Shown piece after piece: positions 32,128 through 42,892 of a DNA stretch of 64,000 bases. The DNA is taken from positions 8,122,001-8,186,000 of the forward strand of contig OY754467.1 of NCBI GenBank assembly GCA_963575645.1, read 5' to 3'. Position numbers and translations under genes: made by a program. Below the pieces are notes generated by a model. It searched no databases, was not told the origin of the DNA, and was given only the letters and a program-made list of their open reading frames with translations. The DNA comes from Xanthostigma xanthostigma. Lineage: Eukaryota > Arthropoda > Insecta > Raphidioptera > Raphidiidae. Each line of letters begins with the position of its first letter. The first letter of the stretch is position 1.

Positions 32128-32345
32128 CTGCTCGGTCCGACTTCGCCCGAATTTGTAGATTGTCACCGTTTTTTCGTCGACTTCCGCTGTAAAATTAGTC
32201 TCCACGAAAAGCGCTTTGATTTTAACGCAATAATATAGTCTGTGTTCATCCTGAAAGTCCGTTCTAAATATTGGTGAAGAAATTTTCAGAGATCACCTCC
32301 TACATCCAAATTTACAAACTTTTTCTCTTTATAATATTAGCTTAG
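32128..32345 (-). mobile_element. Helitron family C, degraded copy
   Basis: It matches 16190-16425 (TAGATTGTCACCGTTTTTTC, CTCCACGAAAAGCGCTTTGA, CTCCTACATCC). The 3' end is damaged (CGGTCCGACTTCGCCC instead of a CTAG terminus). Confidence 0.6.
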
Positions 32346-32431
32346 ATTAAGTCTTTATCTGTATTTGGGAATTAATTAAAAGATTCTCACCGCGAATTCT
32401 ATCAAAAACTTCAAACCAAAATTATTTATTA

Positions 32432-32766
32432 CTAGCGGTCCCGCCCGGTTACACCCGGGTGCAAAAGAACGAATGGGGAAGGGAGGCATATGAGTACGCA
32501 CGTTCATCTTCGTTTATCGAAATGGATGTTGTGTCCAAATTTCATGATGATCGGAGTTACCGTTCAAAAGTTTTTGTCGTACGGACAAATTTTGATTTAC
32601 ATTTTTCATTGATTCTCCGCTCCTATTGGTCGTAGCGTGATTTTATATAGCCTACAGCCTTCCTCGATAAATGGGCTATCCAATTCGAACCAGTAGTTCC
32701 TGAGATTAGCGCGTTCAACCAAACAAACAAACAAACTCTTCTGCTTTATATAAGTATTAGTACAGA
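32432..32766 (-). mobile_element. Helitron family A, complete non-autonomous copy
   Basis: On the plus strand it reads A, then CTAGCGGTCCCGCCCGG, through to AAGTATTAGTACAGA and then T, so both Helitron ends and the A/T target are intact. A hairpin (ACCCGGGT) sits near the 3' end. Body as in the other A copies; 335 bp, non-coding. Confidence 0.85.
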
Positions 32767-32799
32767 TTACTGTACACCAGTTCAGGATGAACTAAATTG

Positions 32800-33065
32800 A
32801 CAGTTTTGCCGGCCGAGGAATACGGATTCTTCTTCGATTTGTTCGCGCGATGGGTTATTCCTGATGCCGCGGCGTTGTGTAGGCAGACACGTGACATCGA
32901 GAACGGATCGCGGGGCCGCGGCCTTGCCGGTGCTAGTCCCCTCGGCCCTCGCCCCCACGCATCCTCTCTCCCCCTGCACCAGCGCACAGTGGAGACACTG
33001 CGGCAACAGGTTGTCGTTTGCGTCGATACATAAAATAGGTACCCACTCTGCAGCGGTGTTGTAGT
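32800..33065. other. GC-rich island-like stretch
   Basis: The segment is strongly GC- and CpG-rich (GGATCGCGGGGCCGCGGCC) in an AT-rich setting. Overlapping frames of 66-116 codons on both strands have no recognised domain; proline/arginine-rich composition follows from base content. It could be a promoter or exon-associated island, or a captured fragment. Confidence 0.4.
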
Positions 33066-33419
33066 ACAAATACACCTACTTTGGTCAGTGGTCATTCCAT
33101 ACTTCATATCTATGACTGCAAGACAAAACGGCTTATGGCTTTATCACTATCAGAACTCCTTATATTAGCTGTGCAATAGGCATGATGACAGATTTTGAAA
33201 TCTAGTTCTATAATGTAGGTGTACGCCTATTTCCGAAAAAAAAACATTATTACTGCAGCAATAAATTAAATTTTAACGAAAATTATTGCATTCTTATCTT
33301 TTAGTAATCGCGAAAACGCTTGTGACGTCACGCCTTAGTGACAGCTTACTTTAGATGTTGTAGCTAATACTGCACAATATGATACCTAACTCTCACATAC
33401 AACACGGATATAATCACGA
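33066..33419. other. Unannotated stretch
   Basis: No gene or element limits seen. Confidence 0.35.
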
Positions 33420-33427
33420 GTTACATT

Positions 33428-33918
33428 TAGGGTAACCATATTGGCGGGACTTGGCTGGATTGTCCAGCAATTTTACACGTTGTCCCAGTGTCCCGGTTTT
33501 AGGCAAAATGTCCAGCTAAAAATAAAAAACATGCACCGCCACAGCTAATAATTCGATTAAACTTTGAAGAAAACTGTACTAATTTTAAATCTTTTCTAAA
33601 TACAGAGAAAGGTTTTAAAATGATAAAGGCGGCTAAGGGAATTACTAAATATATGTGGCAAAAAAGTGACTTGAAAGGTACCATTGACTGTTAGATCAAG
33701 CTACCTCTGTTTTTGTACCAATTTCAGCTGTTCAGCTCAATAGTTCATATTTTCGTTTTTCTTATAACAATAATACCTAAGTAAGTACATATTACTTAAT
33801 TATATATCGTGTTTCGGTTGATTAATGCAGATTTTTATTTTGTCCAGCCTAAAATCCTTTGGTCCAGATATTTTAGAATATTGTCCAGAAATTTTGATTT
33901 CCCAATCTGGCAACCCTA
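33428..33918 (+). mobile_element. hAT-like element with 8-bp TSD (one mismatch)
   Basis: The ends TAGGGTAACCATATTGG and CCAATCTGGCAACCCTA are imperfect inverted repeats of hAT type. Flanks are GTTACATT (33420-33427) and GTTACAAT (33919-33926). The interior repeats the word TGTCCAG in both halves. It is 491 bp and non-coding. Confidence 0.8.
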
Positions 33919-34169
33919 GTTACAATGCAGGTCAGTAGACCATCTGAACTCATTGCAATTACACGCTTAGTTGGCAAACTGACCGCGACGTATGTCGCTG
34001 TGTGGGGACAACAGTTTTCCAACGACTTACGTGAAAAATCTTCGAGATTCGATTTCCGTGATGGACGAACTATTTACTAGTTTGTACAGAACCTTCGGTG
34101 CGCGAGTCCGACTCGCACTTGGCCGGGTATTTTTTTTCTTATTTTCACGCTGAAATCAATATAAACTAG

Positions 34170-34746
34170 TGTGACCTGTGCGAATTATTCGCACTAAATA
34201 AGTATAATAATTATCACTTTACAAAATTATTTTTTAAATATGATTGCAGGTATTCAATTCGTTTCTAATTTTGCACACTGCTTATAACGTTCTTCTTTTT
34301 GTTGTATTACAATATGAAGCTCAGATGACAGATCGAAGAAATATTTTACTAAAATTGTCATATAGAGGCGCAAGTAGCAAAAGCGTTGAGCTAAGCCGTC
34401 AGATGGCATCATGCAGCATTGCTGTGACGTTGTTCAGCGTTGCTCGCTGTTTCAAAATTAAAGCCGTTAGATGGCAGTATGCAGTATTGTGTCTGTTCTG
34501 TTGTATTACAATATGAAGGTCAGATGACAGCTCGAAATGTTGACGTCAGATGGCAGACGTTGTTTAGAGTTGGTGTATTTTAATTAACTTACAAAAACAA
34601 AAGCAATAATAAATTTTTTAGTTGTCGATGTCTGTAGAGCAAGCAATTATCTGTAAAATGATATATAATTTATGTGGAGAAATTGTGAGGTTTTTTCTTA
34701 AAAGGGAGGCAAACATCTTAAACCTTAGCGTATTAATATATACGAT
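34170..34746 (+). repeat. Three-copy dispersed repeat, copy 2
   Basis: It begins GTGTGACCTGTGCG with the palindrome GTGCGAATTATTCGCAC and ends CTTAGCGTATTAATATAT. It differs from copy 1 by small indels. A 90-codon frame (34244-34516) is the counterpart of the one in copies 1 and 3. Confidence 0.8.
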
Positions 34747-35167
34747 TACCAACAGAACAAATATTTTTCGCACGTAATTGTTACAATTGGAAATCTCATT
34801 GTTGCTGTTTTTTATTGGAGGATCGTTTTCAGCGCGTTGTGGTAAATAATACATGTCAACTTATGCACATGATGCCAAAGAATGCCAACTGATAAGAATG
34901 AAATTCCACTGCCAATGAATACATTAAGCGATCTCTATAATAGTCGTCAGATAATTAAACAGATAACAAAAGAAACACGATCGCGTTTGGCGCATGCCAT
35001 TCGAGTTTGCAGCCAGTTTAATGACCAGAGAGAAATACATTTAATTGTTGTCAGGTGCACTCGTTGAATAAAAAAACATCGAAGATAATTATTACGCAAA
35101 ACTGCAACTATATGCTATAAATCCACGTTTACTCGGAAACAAATATTTTTTACTTGAATTTGGATGG
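34747..35167. other. Unannotated stretch
   Basis: No gene supported; a 61-codon plus frame (34882-35067) has no motif. Confidence 0.35.
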
Positions 35168-35590
35168 TGTTAAGCACACCACCCGCCACTGATATTAGTC
35201 GACGCAGGTAGTAGAGATTTTGCTACAAGCAGGTCGTGAAGGGTTTCGAACGTTCGAGAAAAATACGGCATATAAATAGATCGCGCCTGCAGTTCACAGG
35301 TCAAACACAGTTAAGACGATGTAGTGTGAACATACAATGTTATTTGGTCGCCTGACATAAATCATTGAGTTTAGGTATAAATTTTCTAGAACGCTTAGAT
35401 AAATATTTCTTGTATATATTTCTGTGTACCTAGTGACTTTGTATTATTTTTATTACTTAGAAGTTGCTGTTTTATTTCGTACATTGTTTTTATTTCATTT
35501 CCATTATATAAGAGAAGTACTTTTAGTTTGTTAACATTTTATTGTTGTAAATAAATATTTACCACCGCATCATAAAGCAGTTTTGTTACA
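35168..35590 (+). mobile_element. Probable solo LTR
   Basis: The segment starts TGTTAAGCACACCACC and ends TTTTGTTACA (TG...CA). It holds, in order, a TATA box TATAAATA (35271-35278), a CAGT-like initiator region near 35290-35300, and a polyadenylation signal AATAAATA near 35552. That order (U3 promoter, R with poly-A signal, short U5) is the LTR layout. No internal retroelement sequence adjoins, so it would be a solo LTR. No target duplication was found at these limits (GATGG versus CGAAT), so the exact ends are uncertain and another promoter-bearing element is possible. Confidence 0.45.
35248..35278 (+). promoter_or_regulatory. Heat-shock element followed by TATA box
   Basis: 35248-35260 reads GAAcgTTCgaGAA, a perfect three-unit heat-shock element (alternating GAA and TTC with two-base gaps). 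Ten bases on is TATAAATA. HSF would be expected to bind such a site. Whether it drives transcription here is inferred from sequence only. Confidence 0.6.
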
Positions 35591-35606
35591 CGAATATTAT
35601 AAACAG

Positions 35607-35718
35607 GTAAAGTTTGGATGTAGGAGGTGATCTCCGAAACTACTCATCCGATTTCAAAATTTTTTTCACCAATATTTAGAATGGACCTTCAGGATGGACG
35701 TAGACGCTTTTCGTGGAG
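35607..35718 (+). mobile_element. Helitron family C fragment
   Basis: A plus-strand piece matching the 5' half of family C (AAAGTTTGGATGTAGGAGG, ACTACTCATCCGATTTC, CTTTTCGTGGAG). It breaks directly into the family M repeat. Confidence 0.6.
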
Positions 35719-35990
35719 TTATAATGCCCCGTACGAATTTTTATTAGTAAAATTAATTGGTGAGGCGTTGCGCTCCACCGCTTCAAGTGTGGCGTTAAGC
35801 TCGTCCGCTTCAAAAGAGACGAACGTATATCTGTAGAATTTAACGTGCGAAAGAACGAGATGGAATACAAAAGAGACAAACATATATATCTGTAGGATTT
35901 AACGTCGGAAAGAATGAGATGGAATATACATTACACAGCGTATCTAAGGAGTAAACTCCAGTCGTGCGTCGGAGCTAACACACACTTTTT
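35719..35990 (+). repeat. Family M repeat, copy 1
   Basis: It shares its full length, inverted, with 47030-47297. An inner dimer repeats GAATTTAACGTGCGAAAGAA about 62 bases apart. The end reads CTCCAGTCGTGCGTCGGAGC. Class unknown; it could be the interior of a Helitron. Confidence 0.7.
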
Positions 35991-36605
35991 TTTTCTCTGC
36001 AAACCATAACAAAGGCGCCGATGACCTTAGCTGTTGAACGTCTATAATCTACAATCTCTCTCTCTCTCTTTGTGACACAAAGATGTTAAATTTACAAACA
36101 AATCGTTTTCGATCTAAAGCACACTTCATATACATTAATTGCGCCTGCGTTTAAATTGCAACCACATCTGCCGCCAAATGCCGATTAAATAACATCGAAT
36201 AAGTCAGCTCTTTGTACCAGACTACCTGTATAATGCGTACATCGTTTACTTAAATGACGTCATTAATTTTTGTCTCAACGCAAGTCATAAAAATGTCGTA
36301 TAATTACGCGTTAAACAAAATGCAGATACTTCTGTAGACGCAAATATCTCTTTTCATTTAATCAGAGACACATTTACCACATTGCAAAAAGGACAACCGC
36401 CGCGTCGGACGCGGTAATATGACATTTTAATGTCGCTTCGCTAGGGCAGGAAAAGTCACACTCGCCGAAATGGTGTTCTTTCAGCACTTGATATACACAA
36501 TCTGCTAATATCACACGATCACATTTATTATTTTTTTTAACTTCGATATTATTTTTAAAGCGAAGCAAAAGGAGGGATATGATTTTGACCAGTATGTACC
36601 TGATA
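35991..36605. other. Unannotated stretch with a zinc-finger-like frame
   Basis: A CT microsatellite (about 36053-36070) follows one GTTGAACGTCTATAATC motif copy (36032-36058). The 64-codon minus frame 36374-36568 includes GECDFSCPSEATLKCHI, loosely like part of a C2H2 finger but lacking correctly spaced second histidine, so it is not called a gene. Confidence 0.35.
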
Positions 36606-37079
36606 TGTCGGATATCCGTATCCGTTAGTTTTTGGCGGATCTTTTACCTTATTAATTTTAAATTCATAGATGAAATTTTATATATATAGGTGATTAGGTA
36701 ATAATGAAAAACTGTTAAATTCCATTCAGATTATTTTTTATTTTCTAAAATCGTATTTGGCACCTTTATATTGCAAACATTTATCGTAGTGAGTACCATA
36801 CCAATAGTACATAAATCAAAGGTACTAAAAAACTATCTTTATAATGAGATATTGCACATCGATCTTTGGAAAGAGACAATCTGTTATGAGAGTTAACTCT
36901 TAAAGAGGTCAATAACTTTTTCCCATAACAGATAGTCTCTTTCCAAAGGTCGATGTGCAATATTTACTGTCGCGTACTCTAAGAAAGTTAAGATTCGTAT
37001 CCGCGGAACTTGAAACCAAATATCCGTATTCAGATCCGTATCCGCAGATATACATTTTTAACGATCCGGCACATCACTA
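36606..37079 (-). mobile_element. hAT-like element, copy 2, with nested palindrome
   Basis: It shares about 300 bases with 13776-14110 and keeps the opposite terminus (GGCACATCACTA). At 36845-36965 an inverted repeat occurs (ATTGCACATCGATC with GGTCGATGTGCAAT; AGAGACAATCTGTTATG with CATAACAGATAGTCTCT). The left terminus is worn. Confidence 0.6.
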
Positions 37080-37377
37080 CTACCTATGTATGTGGGTATG
37101 TATGTTCATTTGTTCCTTCATAACTTCTAAACCACTTATCATAATTTGACAAATTAAGTATCGTTGGAAGCGTTTCAATCGTCCGCTGGTTATAGGCTAT
37201 GTGACGTCACATTAAGTTAAATATGGCGCCTTCTAGAGGACATAAAGGCATGACTTAAAAACAAATATTTTTAATGATGCCGTGTTGGGTATCAAAAAAA
37301 AGGGCTAAATTAGCACATTTCAAAAATATATATATTTTTAGCTGTTGCTATTACACCAAAATAATTTAAATAAAATG
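37080..37377. other. Unannotated stretch
   Basis: No gene or element limits seen. Confidence 0.35.
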
Positions 37378-37672
37378 TAAGTTCAAAAACTATAACCCGA
37401 CGACTCAAAAAATACGCTCTAAAATGTATGAAGCGAGAAAATATTCTTATCTGAGGATAGCCGTGGTCGTATGCCGCCTACCCTAACAAAACAATACATT
37501 TTACGATCATAAGCTCTAGGGCAAAGTGCATCACGCTATACATCTAGACGGCGCCATATGACCATATATATGAGGTGGCATACGACCACGGCTATCCTCA
37601 GATGAGAATATTTTCTTGCTTCATACTTTTTAAAGGGTGATTTTTCAGTAGTTTAGTTTTTGAACTTTCTTT
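37378..37672. mobile_element. Foldback element, arms about 105 bp
   Basis: Outer ends GTTCAAAAACT and AGTTTTTGAAC pair. Inner arms share ATCTGAGGATAGCCGTGGTC and GACCACGGCTATCCTCAGAT around an 85-base loop. Confidence 0.8.
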
Positions 37673-38177
37673 TTTTGATGAATTTAAATATCAGAAGCAT
37701 TTTATAGGACGCAGAAAAAATGAAACTATTTACCCCGTGCGCAAATTTTACAAATACGCCCCTGTTTTTAATCTGATTTGTGATATTATTTCTTTATTTA
37801 CACGTTTTTTAAATAGTAGGCTGTGTATCTAGCGAGTGATGACGAATGTGTCAAATATGTTGAAAACGAGAGTCAGCGAGTTTAACAGTCACACGAGTCA
37901 CAATATTATTGCACCCGACATATATATATCCTAATTTTTTTTTGACATTTCACTTGTAGCAAGATTAACTTCTTATAGTAGATCAGGTATAGTGCGCAAC
38001 TACGTGACTGCTTTTGTTTCACTTTACTGCACGAGTGTCTAATGAATCATTTTACGTGCATGTAAAGCAAAAATTCTCGAATTTTATTTTAAAGCGCAAA
38101 ATGGCATTTAACAGATTTTATTATTATAACAAAAAAGGTTTTATTTTTAATAGTAATTGAATTTTATTAGTAAGTTG
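37673..38177. other. Unannotated stretch
   Basis: No gene. Leads into the hammerhead-like motif. Confidence 0.3.
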
Positions 38178-38209
38178 CTAATGAAGTCATAATTAAATGA
38201 CGAAACGTC
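38178..38209 (+). ncRNA. Hammerhead-ribozyme-like core motif 2
   Basis: CTAATGA (one change from CTGANGA), stem GTCAT/ATGAC with loop AATTAA, then GAAACGTC. Upstream AGTTG can pair with downstream CAATT to form stem I. The G-to-A change in the core would be expected to abolish cleavage. Confidence 0.4.
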
Positions 38210-39270
38210 CAATTTAATAAAATCAAATTCAAGTTCATTTACCTTTCCAACTTCCTACGATGTATCTATCTAAGTAAAGCAAAAATGTTATAGGGGGTAG
38301 AACTAAAAATTAATTAATGATGCATGCCACCGGTTGAGAAGCGTCGATAATATAATATTGTTTATTTGACTTGACTGCGTGGGAGCCAAACATCGAAGAT
38401 TTTCAACCAAGCGAAGGTATATTGCATTTGTTCACCACGGAGCTCTGTCTAACCAAACGGCCATTTTTAGTATGTCGTCGTGGGCTGTGATAATTCGATA
38501 ATTTGCATATTTTGTGACATCAGCGAAATTTTCAATTATTTTTCATTTTATTCAATTAATTAGTTTCAAGGTTTTCTACGCGCAATTAAAATTTTTGTTC
38601 TGAGGAATTTTGTGTAGACGCCCATACCATGAATAAAAAACCGATCCTATACTACTCAAAAATTAACGAATCGAATCAAACAATTAAATTGTGTTTTTTA
38701 CATACTTTTTTTGCTTTTTAAACAACATTTTTTGAACATTTGATTTAAATTTAGCTTATGTGGTCATTTATTTCTTCGATATTTAAAATATAGCCATTAA
38801 TTTGTTGAATTGTGCTGCCCTCTTAAATTCGCCCCCCCAGGCATTTGCCCTTTTCTCCATTAAGCAAATACTTATAGTCTAATGTTCTATACAAGTTTAA
38901 CAGCGACGTACTTTTGTTGCATATATAGAACTCCTTTACACACTTGTGTATGAAATGACCAAAATCACTGAACCGATTTTAGTGAAATTTTGTAAATGTG
39001 TCTTGCTTGGTTCGACTTACACTCTCGAATAGTCTTTATTAAATATTTTGTTCAAAATTACGGTGTTTTGTCAAAAAAAAAAGGTTTTAGTAACATATAG
39101 CGACATCTGACAGAATTTGCTAAAAGCTCGTAGTTTCAGAAGCAAACCAACAAAACTGTTTTTGTACCAAGTAACGACATCTGATAGAATTCGCTCCAAG
39201 CTATTAGTTCAGAAGCAAATCTGGTAGAATTAGTTCAGACGCCGGGCCGCAAACGAAATACATTTTGCAG
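38210..39270. other. Unannotated stretch, possible worn Helitron body
   Basis: From about 38880 the sequence (CACTGAACCGATTTTAGTG) resembles Helitron-type bodies and leads to the CTAG end at 39486. No 5' limit is certain. No gene seen. Confidence 0.35.
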
Positions 39271-39282
39271 AATAATAAGTTC

Positions 39283-39445
39283 GTTCCAAGCAGCCGCGAA
39301 CGGTAATAAAACCGTACACAGTCTTGTTACTGCGCAAGACTGTCTTGCGCAGTATCGATTTTTGAGCTAGTGCGCAAATTAGTCTTGCGCAGTGACAAGA
39401 CTGTGTACGGTTTTATTACCGTTCACGGCTGCTTGGAACGAACCT
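39283..39445. mobile_element. Foldback, arms about 55 bp, near a Helitron 3' end
   Basis: GTTCGTTCCAAGCAGCCGCG pairs with CGGCTGCTTGGAACGAAC, and GTAATAAAACCGTACACAG with CTGTGTACGGTTTTATTAC. Inner repeats of TCTTGCGCAGT occur in both orientations. Confidence 0.75.
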
Positions 39446-39486
39446 TATATCTATCGCAACCGGGTGAAACCGGGACGGACCGCTAG
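39446..39486 (+). mobile_element. Helitron 3' end
   Basis: CAACCGGGTGAAACCGGGAC then GGACCGCTAG followed by T. This is the same 3' end type as family A, here directly after a foldback. Confidence 0.6.
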
Positions 39487-39859
39487 TCTACTACAAAATT
39501 TTCTGTCAATGCGTTCCAGCATAGGTGGTACTAGGCTCATGGTATAGTTATGGTTGGTGGACTGTAAAATTAATTCGAGTGTTCTGACGAACTTATCGAG
39601 TTGTATGCCTCAGGTAGGGACCCAACAAAATACCTATACTGGAGTAGTAACGTTATCTAGGTGTATCTATCATAGCCGTAGGCGTTAACTGACTTATCCA
39701 CATATTTGATAATAAATTCGTCTTTATAACGTCTCAGCAGTATAAGATGTTTTACTTCTTTTGATGATACTAACCTGTATTCAGACAGGGTCGTACCGAA
39801 TATTTTTTTAAGACCGCCGACAATCAGGTTTGTTCAAGCTCAGTAGCAAATAGCAATCA
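39487..39859. other. Unannotated stretch
   Basis: No gene seen. Confidence 0.3.
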
Positions 39860-40122
39860 AGGGCGTAGATATTTTTTCTTCATACCTCGATCGAAAGTAC
39901 GTACTTTCGTCCCTTATAGCAGGGACGAAAGTTTGACATTTACTCCCTGTTATTTATTATATTAAATGACAGCGGTAACCCTAGTTACGAGTATAAATAC
40001 GCATGAGCATTTTTTTCCTCCCGCCGTTCTCACTGCGAGTAAATGTCAATATTTCGCCCCTGCTGACGAAAGTACGTACTTTCGAGCGGATATGAAGAAA
40101 AATTGTATACACCACACGGGCC
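39860..40122. mobile_element. TIR element, arms about 75 bp
   Basis: The left arm (TTTCTTCATACCTCGATCG, then CGAAAGTACGTACTTTCG) pairs with the right arm (CGAAAGTACGTACTTTCG, then AGCGGATATGAAGAAAAA). Both arms also hold TTTGACATTTACTCCC or its complement. Confidence 0.8.
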
Positions 40123-40175
40123 TTAAATTCGCCTCGGGCTCATGACGCGCAGGGCCGAAAATTCAACTTTCGGCC

Positions 40176-40593
40176 CTTGTGATGTAATATACTATTTTTC
40201 TGAAACCTGGAAAGTGACGAAAGCCATAACAACTAAACTGCAAATCTTCATAAACAAATGTCTCAGAGCAATCCTCAAGGTGAAATGGTATGAACACGTC
40301 TCGAACAACGAACTTTGGAAACGTGCATGTCTTGAACAAATCTGTATAACTATAAAACGTAGGAAATGGAATTGGATAGAACACACGCTGCGAAAGACAG
40401 ATGACGACATAGCGAAGAGAGCCTTGGATTGGAACCCACAGGGATACCGAAAAAGAGGAAGACCAAAAATATCTTGGAGAAGAACTGTTCGTGAAGAAGT
40501 TATGGAACAAGGAACTACCTGGCTTCAAGTCAAAAATATGGCAAAAGATAGGATTAGATTCAAAATTTTCGTAGAGGCCCTATGCTCCAATTA
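40176..40593 (+). pseudogene. LINE endonuclease-RT protein, C-terminal fragment
   Basis: In frame: IYYFSETWKVTKAITTKLQ, IFINKCLRAILKVKWYEHVS, NNELWKRACLEQICITIKRR, KWNWIEHTLRKTDDDIAKRA, LDWNPQGYRKRGRPKISW, then RRTVREEVMEQG and a stop at 40594. This is the conserved C-terminal region after the RT core of a class of non-LTR retrotransposon proteins (YGSETW...NxxLRxIL...W...G..LR...ALxWNPQGxRxRGRPxxxWRR). The segment is open over about 140 codons, so it is fairly young, but the endonuclease and RT core are missing. The first 19 residues of the open frame belong to the preceding sequence. Confidence 0.85.
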
Positions 40594-41226
40594 GGAGTTA
40601 AAGGAACTTATTATTTTTATATTTTCAGTTTACATACATTCCAAAAATGGTGCCGAATGACAAATGCAGTAATAGTAACTGCGAGAGATTGGTGATTAGA
40701 AGTATTTATTTTTCCTTGAAAAACTTAAAACATTGAGGAACAATTAATGTAAGTCATCAGCACGTATTATACTGATAGCAATTTGCTCCACCGTGAGTTA
40801 CAAATAATAATATAGTAATGATTATTATAATAACCCTGAAACCGGACAATGAACCTTTTGAATAATGCAATTACTAATAGTAATAACAAATCAGTTTGTC
40901 TTTCATTAAATATTTTATACGAATTAAAAAAAAAAAACACTATCTTAACTGGCTGCCATGTTCCTTGGTCTGATGCAACGAATTTTCAAGTTCAAGGTTG
41001 TTGCGCTAAAACTAGGTACAGCTGCGAAATTCATAATTCTGAACTGAACGTAAATGTAAATAGTCGCACTAGTGCTGTAATGAAAAACAAAACTGGTCGC
41101 GCTATACCAATTCCAACCAATTCCATAATATATTTAATATTGATGTCTATGTGTTGCTGTACAATAGAAGTTAAGTTTGCTCAAAAGTGAACTGTTAAAC
41201 ATTTTGAAATTCAGCTTGTTAAATAT
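40594..41226. other. LINE 3' flank and orphan frame
   Basis: This may include the 3' untranslated part of the LINE. A 113-codon plus frame (40849-41190) has a cysteine cluster (CHVPWSDATNFQVQGCCAK) but no match I recognise; it stays uncalled. Confidence 0.35.
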
Positions 41227-41236
41227 TTAACGCAAA

Positions 41237-41894
41237 TACCGAGTGGTGTAGCGTAGTGGTGAGAGCACTAGACTCGCATTCGGGAGGTACCGGGTTCGAA
41301 TCCCGGCGAGGGCAGATGTGACTGTGACTTTTTCCTGCTGCCTCTCGCCGAGAAACGGCAATTCCTGTACCGGCCGTCTTGTTGAGGTTTTCCATTCGGA
41401 ACCCAAACGAATGGTGAGACCTCTGGTGAGAAATGCGCTGAACTGTCCTAACGGGGGTTTTTGACAGGTAAACTATGGAGGCATAAGGTAAACATTGATT
41501 TAGAAAAGCGTGATGGAGGCTAACCTAGCCTCCATCATGCTTTTCTAAATCAATGTTTATCTGTCAAAAAAACCCCTTAGGACAGTTCGGCGCATTTCTC
41601 ACCAGAGGTCTCACCATTCCTTTGGATTCCGAATGGTTTCCCTCAATAATTCCAGATAAATATCGAGATGGTTCCTTATTCAAGGCCATGGCCGATTACC
41701 TGTCAAACTCCCATGCTCTAAATTTGCCTACCTTATTCTAATGTCCTAAAATTCCTTCATTCGCCCATTGCTATTAATTAGTTGTAGTTTAAAAATGTAG
41801 AAAATAACGGGAAGTGTGATAAATGGAAAATAGTAATGGTGCGAATGGCGTCTGCTATGACATAAAGTCGACGTTAAACGCATTATTATTATTA
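41237..41894 (+). mobile_element. tRNA-derived SINE, copy 2, 10-bp TSD
   Basis: The tRNA-like head (A box TAGCGTAGTGG at 41249-41259, B box GGTTCGAATCC at 41293-41303) leads into the body shared with 30984-31424 and an ATTATTATT tail. The 10-bp duplication TTAACGCAAA lies at 41227-41236 and 41895-41904. A palindromic insertion (41386-41640) makes it longer than copy 1. The anticodon region reads CTCGCAT. Confidence 0.92.
41386..41640. mobile_element. Palindromic insertion inside the SINE
   Basis: Compared with the 31-kb SINE, which reads straight through TTTTCCATGGTTTCCC, this copy has about 250 extra bases forming one near-perfect palindrome. ATGGTGAGACCTCTGGTGAG at the left pairs with CTCACCAGAGGTCTCACCAT at the right, meeting at GGAGGCTAACCTAGCCTCC. 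It is a foldback element inserted in the SINE. Confidence 0.85.
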
Positions 41895-41904
41895 TTAACG
41901 CAAA

Positions 41905-42892
41905 CTTTAAACGGCTCGAAATCGCATTTTCCTCAAAAAAAAAAAGTAAAACACGGTCCTGTAGTGTCATCAAGTCAGTGATTTTTGACCCAGCGTTATG
42001 TTACACAAACTAATGGACGCGACGACGAAACAAACGAAGACGGTGAAACAGAAGACGGTCATCTCGGGGGGGGAGTAGCCGGCCTGTGAACTTGTTGTTC
42101 TCAACTCCAAAGGCAACGAAAGAGGAGCCGATGTATCATCTGTGACATGAGAGAAGGCTGCTGTCGATGCGTTAGTATCGATACCCACGATACTCTCCAA
42201 GAATCAAGATACTTACCTTATAATACAGGAAAGGTAGACAAGAGAGTTGGTGATTGGTACTAAAAACTGTGAATTATGAGTCGGTTCGTTGTACAGAATA
42301 CATTTCAGAGATGCAGCACTCGGATGTACACTACCGGTCATAAATCCGACACCTGTCTTATTTTATCGAAGACATCGGGATGTGGAGTAATAAATTGAGA
42401 CTGTGTATTTCACACTACACGCTACAGAATTGAAACTGTCCACACGCACAAAATATGTTTTTTGAACCAGAACCACAGAATATAAAATTTTGAAAAATGA
42501 ATTTTGATGTAAATTATAGTACCATTTCCCACTTGTCGAATTGGAATTAAAAATTTGAAAAAAATATAAATAAATACAGATGGAATATGGAATAATTATA
42601 AAAAAAATAGTAATGGCGCCGATCGTCCTAATCGAAGCTACAACCTCTTGCGGACGAAGCAGCCGCTATACTTCTCATCCACAATGGCATAATACTTAAC
42701 AACCGGTTTTTATAAATTATTACATGCTATATATATACCTTAAAATAAACAGAAATTAAAGTAATACAAAGCAAGCGTATTTTTCGAAAAAAACTCAAAT
42801 GAAATCAATATGACTGCATACGCAGAATATGACAGCTGTCGGAAATATTGTTATGAAGTGAAAATAAGCTATTTTATAGGATCTCAAACATA
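41905..42892. other. Unannotated stretch
   Basis: Frame 41970-42200 (minus, 76 codons) has one hydrophobic run (FCFTVFVCFVVASISLC) and a donor-like AAGGTAAGT lies at about 42212-42219 on the minus strand, but no exon structure could be built. 42430-42560 resembles the CACTG-family internal repeat in worn form. Confidence 0.35.

Noticed and set aside
36374-36568. Possible C2H2 zinc finger (GECDFSCPSEATLKCHI)
   Set aside because: Spacing and the second histidine do not fit; single short frame without neighbours.
41970-42219. Possible membrane-protein exon with donor AAGGTAAGT on the minus strand
   Set aside because: The donor lies upstream of the hydrophobic frame, not at its end, and no acceptor or second exon could be joined.
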